Below, one piece after another: positions 8,994 to 17,800 of a DNA stretch of 64,000 nt; within the stretch, counting starts at the first letter, position 1, and each line of letters starts with the position of its first letter. Origin of the DNA: Nocardiopsis sinuspersici (GTDB taxonomy: Bacteria; Actinomycetota; Actinomycetes; Streptosporangiales; Streptosporangiaceae); NCBI GenBank assembly GCA_008638415.1, contig VWVT01000004.1, positions 310,001-374,000 on the forward strand, read 5' to 3'. Made by a program: the position numbers and the translations under genes. Below the pieces are notes generated by a model. The model saw nothing but the letters and a program-made list of their open reading frames with translations. It did not search any database and was not told where the DNA came from.

Positions 8994-11321
8994 TCAGACG
9001 GAGACGAGCCGGTCCATGTACTCCGTGAGCCGCAGCCGGTGACACACGCCCTCGAAGTGGTTCCTGTCGTGCTCACGCATCAACGCGAACACGTCGGAGA
9101 TGACCTCGCGGCCCCGGAAATCGAGGATCCGCCCGTCGCCCTCACCGAACGTGCCGTGGGAGTGATGGTTCAGGAACTTCATCAGGCGGTCGGCGCGAGC
9201 GGGATCCCCCCGCAGGACGTACTTGACCGCCTCCGTCAGATTCGTGGCCTGCCTGGGCGCCTTGAAGTGCAGGAAGTGCTCCAGGAGTTTGCGGGCGTCG
9301 TTGGGCGTGGACGTGGCGAGCCGGATGTCGGCGGTCACGCAGGTTCCCTGCGTGGCCTCCAGCAGATCCCAGGCGGCCCGGTGGAAGAGCAGGAGGTAGT
9401 CGGCGCCGAGGATCGTCGCGACCGGGCTCTCCAGGTCGACCGGGTCCAGGACGGGTTGACGCGTGGTCCGGCCCGAACCGTCCCGGTCGGGGCGCTCCAC
9501 GGACTTCATGAAGTGGAGCGTGGCGTGGGACCGCCGAACATCCGGGGCGCCCCGCAGGAGATCGCGGGACCAGTGCCGAAGGAACTGGGTACTGTGCGTG
9601 AAGACGAACAGCTGACGGCAGAGCTTTCCCGGTTCCAACCGGGTGGCCAGTGTGGAGTAGACGCCGTACATCAGGTGGTCGTCGAGGCTGGAGACGGGGT
9701 CGTCCACCACGACGATGGTCTGCTTCAGGTCCCGCCCGCGTTCCGTCAGGCTCTGGAGGAAGTAGAGCAGTGCGATCGCGGTCTTCTCGCCCTCGCTGAG
9801 GTTGTGGGCGGGGCTACCGGAGCGCATGACCTGGTAGTGCCCGTCCTCGTAGCCGAAGGTGAGTTCCTCGTGTCGGAGGAGGCTACGGATGTCGAGGTTG
9901 AGCAGCGGGAGGAAGTGGTGGGGGTCAGGCCCTTCCTGCGGGGTTTCCAGGAGGACTCCCTGATACTTGGCCAGGGCTTCCTGGTGTTCTTCGATCTCCG
10001 TGTCGAGTGACTCCTGGTGGGAGCGGTGGTCCCGCCAGGTCTCCTCGATTCCGTGCAGCATCCGCTCGAACTCGCGCTCGGCCGCGCGGGAGCGGTCCAG
10101 CTCGCGTGTTCGCGTGCCCTGGTCGTGCTCTTCGAGGATCGAGTGCAGCTCGCCGAGGTCCACGGCGAGTGTCTCCACGTCGGTGGGTGCGGTGAGCGCG
10201 GTGAACATGGCGCCCTTCTTCTCCCCTAGGGCCCGATCGAACCGGTCCAGGCTCAGCAGGAGGTCGTCGATGTCGGACCGGGCCTTCTTCACCGCGTCGC
10301 CGTACCGCTCGCGCAGGTGCTCGAAGAGCTGCTCCCCGGTGGGCAGCCCGGCAGGAAGCCCGCCGAACCGCTGCCGGAGGCGGCCGACCTCCTGCTCCAG
10401 CGCGCCGATCTCGTCCTGGAGCCGCTTGTAGCTCTCGTCGAAGTGGTGCTCCAGCCTCCGCCTGCGCTCCTCCCCGACGGGGGACTCGCAGAACAGGCAG
10501 GTGTCGCGGTCGGCGTGCAGGGCCAGGCCGTCGCGAACCCAGTCACCGTGGGCCTGGTCGGACGCCAGGTCGGCGATCACCTCGGACGTCACCGTGCGCG
10601 CCAGTAGATCGGTGAGCCGGTTCCGCAGGTCGTGGACCGACGGCTCGGCCTGAGCCGTGACGCCCACGGGCGCCCACGCGGGACCGTGGATCAGAGCGCG
10701 GTCCTGGTCCTCGCACCGGTCGAGGTCCTCCAGCGTGGTGAGGGGGCCCTCCAGAGCCCTCTCGACGTGGCCGCGGTTGAAGGCGCGGCTGAAGCGGTCG
10801 TTCGCGGAGAAGAGCTCCTTGTTGGCCCGTCGGCCGAGATCGCGGCAGAGTTCCTCGCGCTTGCGCTGCTCCCGGTTCCTTCGCTTCTGGAGGTCCTTGA
10901 TTCGCGGCCCGAGTTCCTCGATACGCCGCTGGGCCGCTTCCCGACGCTCCTTGAGTTCGATGCTGGGTTCGCCCAGATACATCAGTGCCGGGGCGCCGGT
11001 GCCCGCGTCCTCGGCATCGAAACGAAGATTCCGGCGAACGTAGTCGGCACTGAACAGCCGTACGTTGTCCCATGCCCAGTCACCGGCGGACTTGACCTTT
11101 TCCCGAGTGTTTCCCTCATGATCCGTCTGGATGACCGCTTTCATGCCATGTGACCATTCCGGGTCTTCCGGCACCCCGCTGAGCAGGGTGGCCAGGGTGC
11201 TCTTGCCTGTCCCGTTGGGGGCGTAGACCAGGTTGAGCCGCTGGAAGTCGACGGCGTTGGGATGCTCCTTCCATCCCTGGTAGCAACGGAAATTCGCGAC
11301 ATGTGTGATGCGCTTGATCAA
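8994..11321 (-). CDS. rloC: RloC-like AAA ATPase with probable anticodon-nuclease C terminus
   Basis: An SMC/Rad50-like ABC ATPase of the AAA_13 type. Walker A (APNGTGKST) is near residue 40, followed by long coiled coils around a zinc-hook-like CLFC, then the ABC signature (NLSEGEKTA) and Walker B (IVVVDDPVSSLD). The C terminus carries R-x3-E (Arg677, Glu681 in RKLLEHFLH) and NHHSH, which resembles the Arg/Glu/His set of PrrC/RloC anticodon nucleases. RloC combines DNA-damage sensing with tRNA cleavage and is a known companion of restriction loci. The TTG at 11321 is chosen because homology begins there (LIKRITHVANFRCY) with AGGA upstream; ATG 11435 would add 38 residues without a clear ribosome site. 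It is the only gene in this part on the minus strand. Confidence 0.75.
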   Translation of the reverse strand: MIKRITHVANFRCYQGWKEHPNAVDFQRLNLVYAPNGTGKSTLATLLSGVPEDPEWSHGMKAVIQTDHEGNTREKVKSAGDWAWDNVRLFSADYVRRNLRFDAEDAGTGAPALMYLGEPSIELKERREAAQRRIEELGPRIKDLQKRRNREQRKREELCRDLGRRANKELFSANDRFSRAFNRGHVERALEGPLTTLEDLDRCEDQDRALIHGPAWAPVGVTAQAEPSVHDLRNRLTDLLARTVTSEVIADLASDQAHGDWVRDGLALHADRDTCLFCESPVGEERRRRLEHHFDESYKRLQDEIGALEQEVGRLRQRFGGLPAGLPTGEQLFEHLRERYGDAVKKARSDIDDLLLSLDRFDRALGEKKGAMFTALTAPTDVETLAVDLGELHSILEEHDQGTRTRELDRSRAAEREFERMLHGIEETWRDHRSHQESLDTEIEEHQEALAKYQGVLLETPQEGPDPHHFLPLLNLDIRSLLRHEELTFGYEDGHYQVMRSGSPAHNLSEGEKTAIALLYFLQSLTERGRDLKQTIVVVDDPVSSLDDHLMYGVYSTLATRLEPGKLCRQLFVFTHSTQFLRHWSRDLLRGAPDVRRSHATLHFMKSVERPDRDGSGRTTRQPVLDPVDLESPVATILGADYLLLFHRAAWDLLEATQGTCVTADIRLATSTPNDARKLLEHFLHFKAPRQATNLTEAVKYVLRGDPARADRLMKFLNHHSHGTFGEGDGRILDFRGREVISDVFALMREHDRNHFEGVCHRLRLTEYMDRLVSV

Positions 11322-11717
11322 AGGGGGCGTCCTGGGAAGTATGCGAACCTTGGGTTTTTCCAGGATGGCAGAGGCGGCCTTCTTCCGCACGGGAATTGTC
11401 CGCTGTCGTTGTGTGCGCGGTTCGAGCGAGGTCATTTCCGTACAAGGAGTCGAATATGGTCATCGAATTCGATCGCGAGTTCGAATGGCCGAGTGTTGAG
11501 GCGCCGTGATCCTTACCTGCCAGGGATGGTGGAGATTCGTGGCGCGGTGAGGTTGGCGTGCGGGCGGAGGGTGGTGGACGTCGGATGGCCATCGAGGTCC
11601 GGGAAACGGTCTCGACGCCGAGGTGGGGACGGGACACGTGAGTGTCGCTGCCACGCAGTAGGTTCGCGTCGTCACGATCTGTTAGATATGCCGAGCCGAG
11701 CAGAGTCAGGGGAGCGC
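11322..11717. other. Divergent intergenic region
   Basis: About 400 bases between the RloC-like gene and the next plus-strand gene, lower in G+C than the genes. The alternative RloC start at 11435 falls here. No convincing ORF, RNA gene or strong promoter was seen. Confidence 0.4.
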
Positions 11718-12284
11718 GTGGAGCGATCGTTGTGGGACACGATGACCGGTGCGGTGAAAGGCGCGCACGAGTCCATCGGGGCCGAGGCCGGCGGGGTCCT
11801 CATGCCGTCCGTATATCCGTTCCTGAACGGAAAACCGATCGGGTTCGCCCAACTGCGGCCGGTCTACCAGGGGAAGGACGCGGCTCAGGGAATCGCCGAG
11901 CTGTCCTTCCTCGCGGCGGCCGTACCGGTGGACGAGGTCTTCGTCGCATGGGAGTCGCAGGACATCGCCGTGGCGTGTGAGCTGCCGCCGCTGTACCCCT
12001 CGTCCTGCCTGAACCTGCTCCGGGCGAGCCCGGAAGGCATGGTTCTGCGTCGCATGCCCTACGAGGAGAGGTTCCTCAACGGACGCACCGCTGAAGGGAT
12101 GTCGCGGGTGGGGTTCGACTGGCTGCACCAGGAGCCGGACATCAGGGACCCGGAGCTCGAACCGGCGATCGATGCCCTGGTGGGCTTCTGCTGGGATCCG
12201 CTGGACCTGGACTCCGATGACCCGCTCCTAACCACCCATGCGTACATGCGGTCCCTGGGGTACACGGTCAACCTCTTCGCCTGA
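11718..12284 (+). CDS. Hypothetical protein
   Basis: 188 residues from GTG 11718, preferred because AGGGGAG lies just upstream; ATG 11688 is an in-frame alternative. The protein begins VERSLWDTMTGAVKGA and reads as a soluble alpha/beta protein without signal or membrane segments. No family is recognised. It stands alone between the RloC-like gene and a strong terminator, in the cargo region of the BREX island, so a defence or immunity role is possible but unsupported. Confidence 0.6.
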   Translation: MERSLWDTMTGAVKGAHESIGAEAGGVLMPSVYPFLNGKPIGFAQLRPVYQGKDAAQGIAELSFLAAAVPVDEVFVAWESQDIAVACELPPLYPSSCLNLLRASPEGMVLRRMPYEERFLNGRTAEGMSRVGFDWLHQEPDIRDPELEPAIDALVGFCWDPLDLDSDDPLLTTHAYMRSLGYTVNLFA

Positions 12285-12314
12285 GCGGCCGGAACCGGGG
12301 GAGTGGGGGAGTGC

Positions 12315-12353
12315 GAGGTGGGGCGGGCGCAGCCGGCGCGCCCGCCCCACCTC
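12315..12353. terminator. Strong GC hairpin terminator
   Basis: A 16-bp perfect stem (GAGGTGGGGCGGGCGC with its complement, 7-base loop) sits between the convergent hypothetical gene and the DUF397 gene. Confidence 0.75.
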
Positions 12354-12372
12354 AAAGCGGCTTCACGAGCTG

Positions 12373-12555
12373 CTATGACAGGTCCGACCGCGCGGCGGTG
12401 AGGAAGGCACCCCACTCGGCGGAGGGGAAGGGGAGGTGGCCGCGTTCTGGGCGCTTGGAGTCCCGAACGGCGGCCCCGCAGGGCAGGTCAGCGACCTCGA
12501 CGCAGTCTTGGTCTTGGCCGCTGTAGCTGCTCTTCCGGAACACGAGGTTCGTCAC
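12373..12555 (-). CDS. DUF397 domain protein
   Basis: 60 residues with the DUF397 signature: FRKSSYSG near the N terminus, then CVEVA, VRDSK and a C-terminal W-x-A-F region (AEWGAFLTA). DUF397 proteins are encoded beside XRE/DUF5753 regulators across actinomycetes, as in the WhiJ and AbaA-type loci of Streptomyces, and are thought to modulate the DNA-binding partner. The GTG start shares one base with the stop of the upstream XRE gene (TAGTG), which indicates translational coupling. Confidence 0.85.
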   Translation of the reverse strand: MTNLVFRKSSYSGQDQDCVEVADLPCGAAVRDSKRPERGHLPFPSAEWGAFLTAARSDLS

Positions 12556-13415
12556 TAGTCACTCTCTAGGGCTGCTGCCACGTCCTTGATGAAAGAGGCA
12601 GACTTGGCTGTACTCAGGGCGGAGGCCTGAACATCGCCGAAGGTTGCGCTGTACTGCGTGACCTGGTCAGCCTCTTCGATGAAGAGCGAGTCCGTCACCG
12701 TCCCTACGTAGACGATCGGCGTGTCCAACGGTTCAGAGAACTCAAGGATAGTAAACGGCGCCGCGAGTGCTGCATGAGCGCCTGCCGTGAACGGCAGTAC
12801 CTGGATGTCGAGGTTGGGAAGCTGTGCCATGTACAGCAGATGGTCCATCTGAGTAGCCATGACCTTCTGGCCGCCAATCTGGCGCCGGAGGGCAGCTTCG
12901 TCGATGACCGCTCGCAGTTGCACCGGGCGAAACCGAGTGAGGACCTCTCGCCGTGCCATCCGGAAGTCGACCCGACGTTGGACCTCCTGCGGGCTGACGT
13001 ACCGCCCTCCCTGGAAGATCGCTTCCGCGTAGCCAGGGGTCTGCAGCAGGCCAGGAACGGTTTGGGTTGAGAAGGTGCGTATGACGAAGGCTTCGGCTTC
13101 GAAGTCTGGCAGAGCCTGGTCGCCGAAGATCTCTCGGTACTTCGCCCACCAACCCCTGATCTTCGCATCCTTCGCGAGCGCCTGCATGGCGTCGCGCATC
13201 TCTGGATCCTCGATCTCGTAGAGATCCATCATCTTGTCGAGATCGCTGCTGGAGATGCGTTTGGTCTCGGTGTGCTCGATCTTGCTCAGCTTGCCAGCGC
13301 TCCACTTGAGTGCCTTCGCGGCCTGAGAACCGGTGAGGTTGGCTCGTTCGCGCGCACGACGAAGTTCAGCGGCAAGTCGCCGGAGGCGTAGGGAGGGGCT
13401 TCGCTCTATGGCCAT
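12555..13415 (-). CDS. XRE-family regulator with DUF5753 (WhiJ-like)
   Basis: 286 residues. An N-terminal helix-turn-helix (LRRARERANLTGSQAAKALK with WSAGKLSKIEHTE, residues about 15-50) is followed by a DUF5753 domain containing IRTFSTQTVPGLLQTPGYAEA. Proteins of this type regulate development, antibiotic production or local accessory genes in streptomycetes and pair with DUF397 and an RsbW-like ATPase. All three components are present here, the ATPase gene being divergent. Codon use is less G+C-biased than in the BREX genes, consistent with separate acquisition. The target is unknown; the shared intergenic region at 13416-13647 is the first candidate. Confidence 0.85.
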   Translation of the reverse strand: MAIERSPSLRLRRLAAELRRARERANLTGSQAAKALKWSAGKLSKIEHTETKRISSSDLDKMMDLYEIEDPEMRDAMQALAKDAKIRGWWAKYREIFGDQALPDFEAEAFVIRTFSTQTVPGLLQTPGYAEAIFQGGRYVSPQEVQRRVDFRMARREVLTRFRPVQLRAVIDEAALRRQIGGQKVMATQMDHLLYMAQLPNLDIQVLPFTAGAHAALAAPFTILEFSEPLDTPIVYVGTVTDSLFIEEADQVTQYSATFGDVQASALSTAKSASFIKDVAAALESD

Positions 13416-13458
13416 GGCAGGATCCTAAGCGGAAAACTCTCAAATTTCCAATCTGTCG

Positions 13459-13486
13459 TTGACTGGAGTGTGATTGAGAGTATGGT
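13459..13486 (+). promoter_or_regulatory. Putative promoter of the ATPase cluster
   Basis: TTGACT at 13459-13464 and TATGGT at 13481-13486 with 16-bp spacing, in the A+T-richer divergent gap facing the ATPase gene. It is a plausible binding region for the neighbouring XRE protein. Confidence 0.4.
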
Positions 13487-13647
13487 GGGGAGCGTAGTCA
13501 GTGATCGGCATCTCACTGAGCGTTGAAGTGGTGCTGGTCAGACTACGCCGTGCCCCTTCCTGCTACGCGGGAAACGCGAAGGTCTCACTCCTGCGGGCAC
13601 GCCGATCCACCCCGATGTCCTCCACGCATGCAAGGAGTCTGTTCGTC

Positions 13648-14210
13648 ATGCCCGCAATAGCCCCGATGCCGGTGCTGCCCGAGGTGACCGTTCCGCTCAA
13701 CGAGCTGGTGCCGCCCGCCTACCGGCACTACTTCAACGGCCAGCCCAGCCGGCCCCACTACAGCGTTCGCCGCTACGACTTCGGATCCTCGCCGCAGTAC
13801 ATGCCGCTTGTGCGCGCCTACCTCGACACCTGTGCCGCCCAGCAGAGCTCTGACTACCGGTACCTGTTCAAGCTGCTCGGTTCCGAACTCGCCAACAACG
13901 CCCTGCGCCACTCCAAGTCAGGGCTGCCTGGAGGCTCGTACTCGCTCCTGGTCGCACGGCACCGGGACGGGATGACGCTCACTTGTCGCGACCAGGGCGA
14001 ACTGGCGGATCGGATGATCCGCCACGATCAGCGTGAGCACCTCGTTCCGTCCCCGGAGGGCTCGATCTCGTCGCCGAGAACGGGCGTGGCCTGGCGATGG
14101 TCGACGCCTTCGCCACCCGCTGGGGCGACAACGGTCAGCCCAGCTACCGCAAGGTCTGGTTCCACCTGGCCTACGACCTGACGGACAGCCTCTGGAACAC
14201 CGAACTCTGA
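13648..14210 (+). pseudogene. RsbW-like HATPase gene, frameshifted
   Basis: The N-terminal half reads from ATG 13648 (AAGGAG at 13632-13637) through the ATP-binding N box (SELANNALRHSKSG) and G1 (CRDQGE) to REHLVPSPEG. Then the frame moves by -1 near 14050-14066: GLDLVAENGRGLAMVDAFATR (G2 box) to WNTEL and TGA at 14208 reads only in the second frame. The unshifted frame continues into nonsense and stops at 14181. A single missing base, for example in the GGAGGG run, would restore a protein of about 187 residues. This is the third member of the WhiJ/DUF397/anti-sigma-like module. It may be truly broken or a sequence error. Confidence 0.65.
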
Positions 14211-14346
14211 CACGTGCAGCACGCGCCACATCGACGGCGTCAGTGCCGTTGAAGCGCGAAGGGCCCAGGAGAGCTTTGCCGCGCTCTACCCGGGCCCCAA
14301 TCCGATCCCGGAATCCACCACTGCGAAATGAAGGAAAGCAGGATCA

Positions 14347-14694
14347 GTGACGCATCCTATCCCCGCGCCAAGGCCCTCCAGCGATCCGCTCTTCCGCAGG
14401 CGCCCGCCCCTGCCACGGCGTACTCCGCTGATCGGTCCGGTCTGCCCCTCCTGCACTCACCCTTCATGCCGTAGGCGTCGCGCCGAGCGCCTGCCGAGGT
14501 TGGGCGGACACCGTGCCGAGTATGCCCGCGAACACCTGCGCGCCGCCTCCGCCCAGGCCCACAACCCGCGCCTGGTGATCTGGTTCGGGGAGGCCACGCA
14601 CTCCTACTGGGTCGCCACTCCTGCCGGTCTGACCGAGTCTCCCGACATCGGTGCGCTCCTCATCCTGCTGGACCCGGCACCTGACCTGGTCTGA
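14347..14694 (+). CDS. Small hypothetical protein of the WhiJ-type cluster
   Basis: 115 residues from GTG 14347 with GGAAAGCAGGA upstream. The N-terminal part is proline/arginine-rich with a CPSCTHPSC cysteine pair; the C-terminal part (RLVIWFGEATHSYWVATPAGL) looks like a compact beta domain. Similar small genes often follow RsbW-like ATPase genes in actinomycetes. It lies 136 bases after the frameshifted ATPase and ends 178 bases before pglX. The function is unknown. Confidence 0.55.
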   Translation: MTHPIPAPRPSSDPLFRRRPPLPRRTPLIGPVCPSCTHPSCRRRRAERLPRLGGHRAEYAREHLRAASAQAHNPRLVIWFGEATHSYWVATPAGLTESPDIGALLILLDPAPDLV

Positions 14695-14872
14695 TCAGGA
14701 ACCGCTGTGGCGGTGGTGGCCCAGGGTGATGGCTCGCCACCGCCACAGCCCTGTCGTCGGCGCAACGAAGCGAGAACAGCTCCGCCATCGTTAGCTCATT
14801 CCGGGTGCGTTCGAGCGCCCGGAAGCCTGACAATGGGAGAACCCAGCCCCTCTCGTCTGTCTTGGAGTCCCC

Positions 14873-17800
14873 GTGGTCGATCACGCCCTGCTGCTGAAGG
14901 ACCTACAGAAGCAGGTTCGCTTGCTGGAGACGGACCTGCGTGAACGCAGCGAGGACCCCACCGCGATCAAGGGCATCGGTCCCACCGGGAAGTCCGAGAC
15001 CTTCGACGAGTTCCTGAAGCGTGAGTACCAGCGTGCCCGGGATGCCGAGCGAACCGCCACCACAGAGGGCGCATGGCGCGAGGGCCAGGTGACCCAGGCC
15101 GCGGTGGCGTGGGTGCTGGCGACGGTGTTCGTCCGCTTCTGTGAGGACAATGGTCTTCTGGAACAGCCCTTCATCGCCGGGCCGAAGAACGAGGCCGACC
15201 GCTTCAGCATCGCGCAGGAGCTGAAGGACGCCTGGGTTCTCCAGGGGCGAAGCGAGAACCCGGACGCTCCCGAGCGCACCGACCGTGACTGGCTGGAGCA
15301 CGCCTTCGAGCAGATGAGCGTGTCCTCGGTGATGGCTGGGCTCTTCGACAAGAAGCACAACCCGATGTGGGCGGTCACTCCGTCCCACCAGGCCGCCAAG
15401 GCTCTCATCGACTTCTGGCGGTCAGTGGGCGATGACGGACACCTGCTCCATGACTTCACTGATCCCGAGTGGAACACTCGCTTCCTCGGTGACCTCTACC
15501 AGGACCTGTCCGAGACCACTCGGAAGACCTACGCACTTTTGCAGACTCCGGAGTTCGTTGAGGAGTTCATTCTCGACTATACCCTTGAGCCAGCGGTGGA
15601 AGAGTTCGGACTCGACGGAAATCGGATCTATCGGGCTGAAAACACCGGATTTCGATTGATTGACCCCACATGCGGGTCCGGTCACTTCTTGCTCGGGGCG
15701 TTTCACCGCTTGCTTTCGAAGTGGCGTGAGTCTGAAACCGGAGCTTCGGACTGGGATCTGATCAACCGCAGCCTGCGTAGTGTTCACGGAGTTGATAAGA
15801 ACCCCTTTGCTGTCGCGATTGCTCGCTTTCGACTCTTTCTTGCAGCTATGAAGGAAGCCGGAATCATCCGCTTGGGCTCGAGCAACCCTGAGTGGCCCAT
15901 CGTGGTGGCTACGGGTGACTCGCTGCTTCATGGTCGAGGCGCACCGCAGCGGCAGGAGGACCTGTTTAGCGATAGTGGTATTCACCGATATTCGACAGAG
16001 GATGTTGGTGAATACGTAAACGAATTTGATCTTCTTGGAGTGGCTAGCTATCACGCTGTTGTGGGAAATCCGCCCTACATCACAGTTAAAGATAAGCAGG
16101 AAAACCTAAATTACCGGAATCGGTACTCCACCTGTTCGGGAACGTACGCCCTCTCGGTGCCGTTCGTTGAGCGCTTTTTTGACTTGGCGAAGCGAGCTGG
16201 AGGGGACAAGCTTGGTGCTGGATATGTCGGACAGATCACTTCTAACTCCTTCATGAAGCGGGAATTCGGCAAGAGACTAATCGAGGATTTCTTTCGGGGG
16301 AAGGTCCAGCTTAGCCACGTAATTGATTCCTCGGGTGCTTTTATTCCGGGCCATGGGACGCCAACTGTAATTATTTTTGGCAGGAACTTGCTTCCTTCTC
16401 GAGAAGAAAAAATCCGTGCGGTTCTCGGGGTTCGAGGAGAGCCAGCTCAGCCAGAGGTGGCCTCAGAAGGTCGGGTATGGTCAGCGATTGTTGAACAATT
16501 CCGATCTGCTGAATTCAGCGAATCTGAATGGGTTTCTGTGGGTGACTTCGATCGGCTTAGGTTTGCTGACCACCCCTGGAGCCTGTCGGGTGGCGGTGCT
16601 GTTGAGACTTATCGATTGATTGGCTCTGGAAAGCGAGCACTGGGGGAGGTTATTGAAAAGCCCATTGGTCGGGCAATTAGGGCTGGTTCTGACGAGGCCT
16701 ACATTAGGCCGATGCGGTCGAGTTACTCTCATGTTGCAGATGGATTTGGCCTTCGCCCCTTGCTAGTTGGTGAGATCGTTAGAGACTGGAGTTCGTCTCC
16801 AGAAGAGCGCATTTGGTACCCGTATGAGCCTGGCCTCGACTTGTCTATCGTCAAGTCGGATCTCTGGTTTCTCCGCTCAATATTGGCTTCCCGGAGAACA
16901 TTTAAAGGTGACATGTCCGATGCTGGCCTCGGCTGGTGGGACTATATGCAGCATACGTCATCTGCGTATTCTTCTCCTTTGTCAATTACTTTTGCCTTTG
17001 TGGCGACTCATAACCATTTCGTGCTAGATCGAGGTGGTAAGGTCTTCAATCGTTCGGCTCCCGTGATTAAGCTGCCAGATGAATCTACCGAGGATCAGCA
17101 TCTAGATTTGATGGGCCTTCTTAACTCCTCGACTGCCTGCTTCTGGATGAAGCAAGTCTGTCATGACAAGGGTAATAGGGGAGAAGGTGGTGGTATTACG
17201 AGTGCTGCGTGGGAGAGGTTCTATGAGTTCACAGGAACGAAGCTCGGAGAATTTCCGATTCCCGGAAATTTCCCGCTTTCTCATTCTAGGGAGATCGACG
17301 CCCGAGCCCAGTTGATGTCGTCCGTGGAGCCCTCAATTATCGTCGAGGCAGAGATGCCAACGGCTGGCCGGCTCAAGGAAGCCCGTATAGAGCATGCGGC
17401 CGCCCGGCAGCGGATAATCGCGCTTCAGGAAGAACTTGACTGGGACGTTTACCACCGGTACGGGCTCATCGCTGATGACCAACTATCTGAACTTGTCATA
17501 CCTGACACATCTAATGTTCCTTCTATTGACCTAGGGGAACGGGCCTTTGAGATCGTTCTCGCACGCAAGGTGGCAGAGGGAGAAATCTCCACCGAGTGGT
17601 TCAATCGGCACGGTTCCACTCCTGTTACAGAGATTCCGGACCATTGGCCGGACCTCTACAAGAAGGTCGTCGCAAAGCGCATCGAACTAATCGAGTCCGA
17701 CAAGAACATCGGCCTGATCGAGCGTCCTGAGTACAAGCGCCGCTGGCAGTCCGAGACCTGGGAGAAGAAGCAGCAGGCCGCGCTCAAGTCCTGGCTCCTG

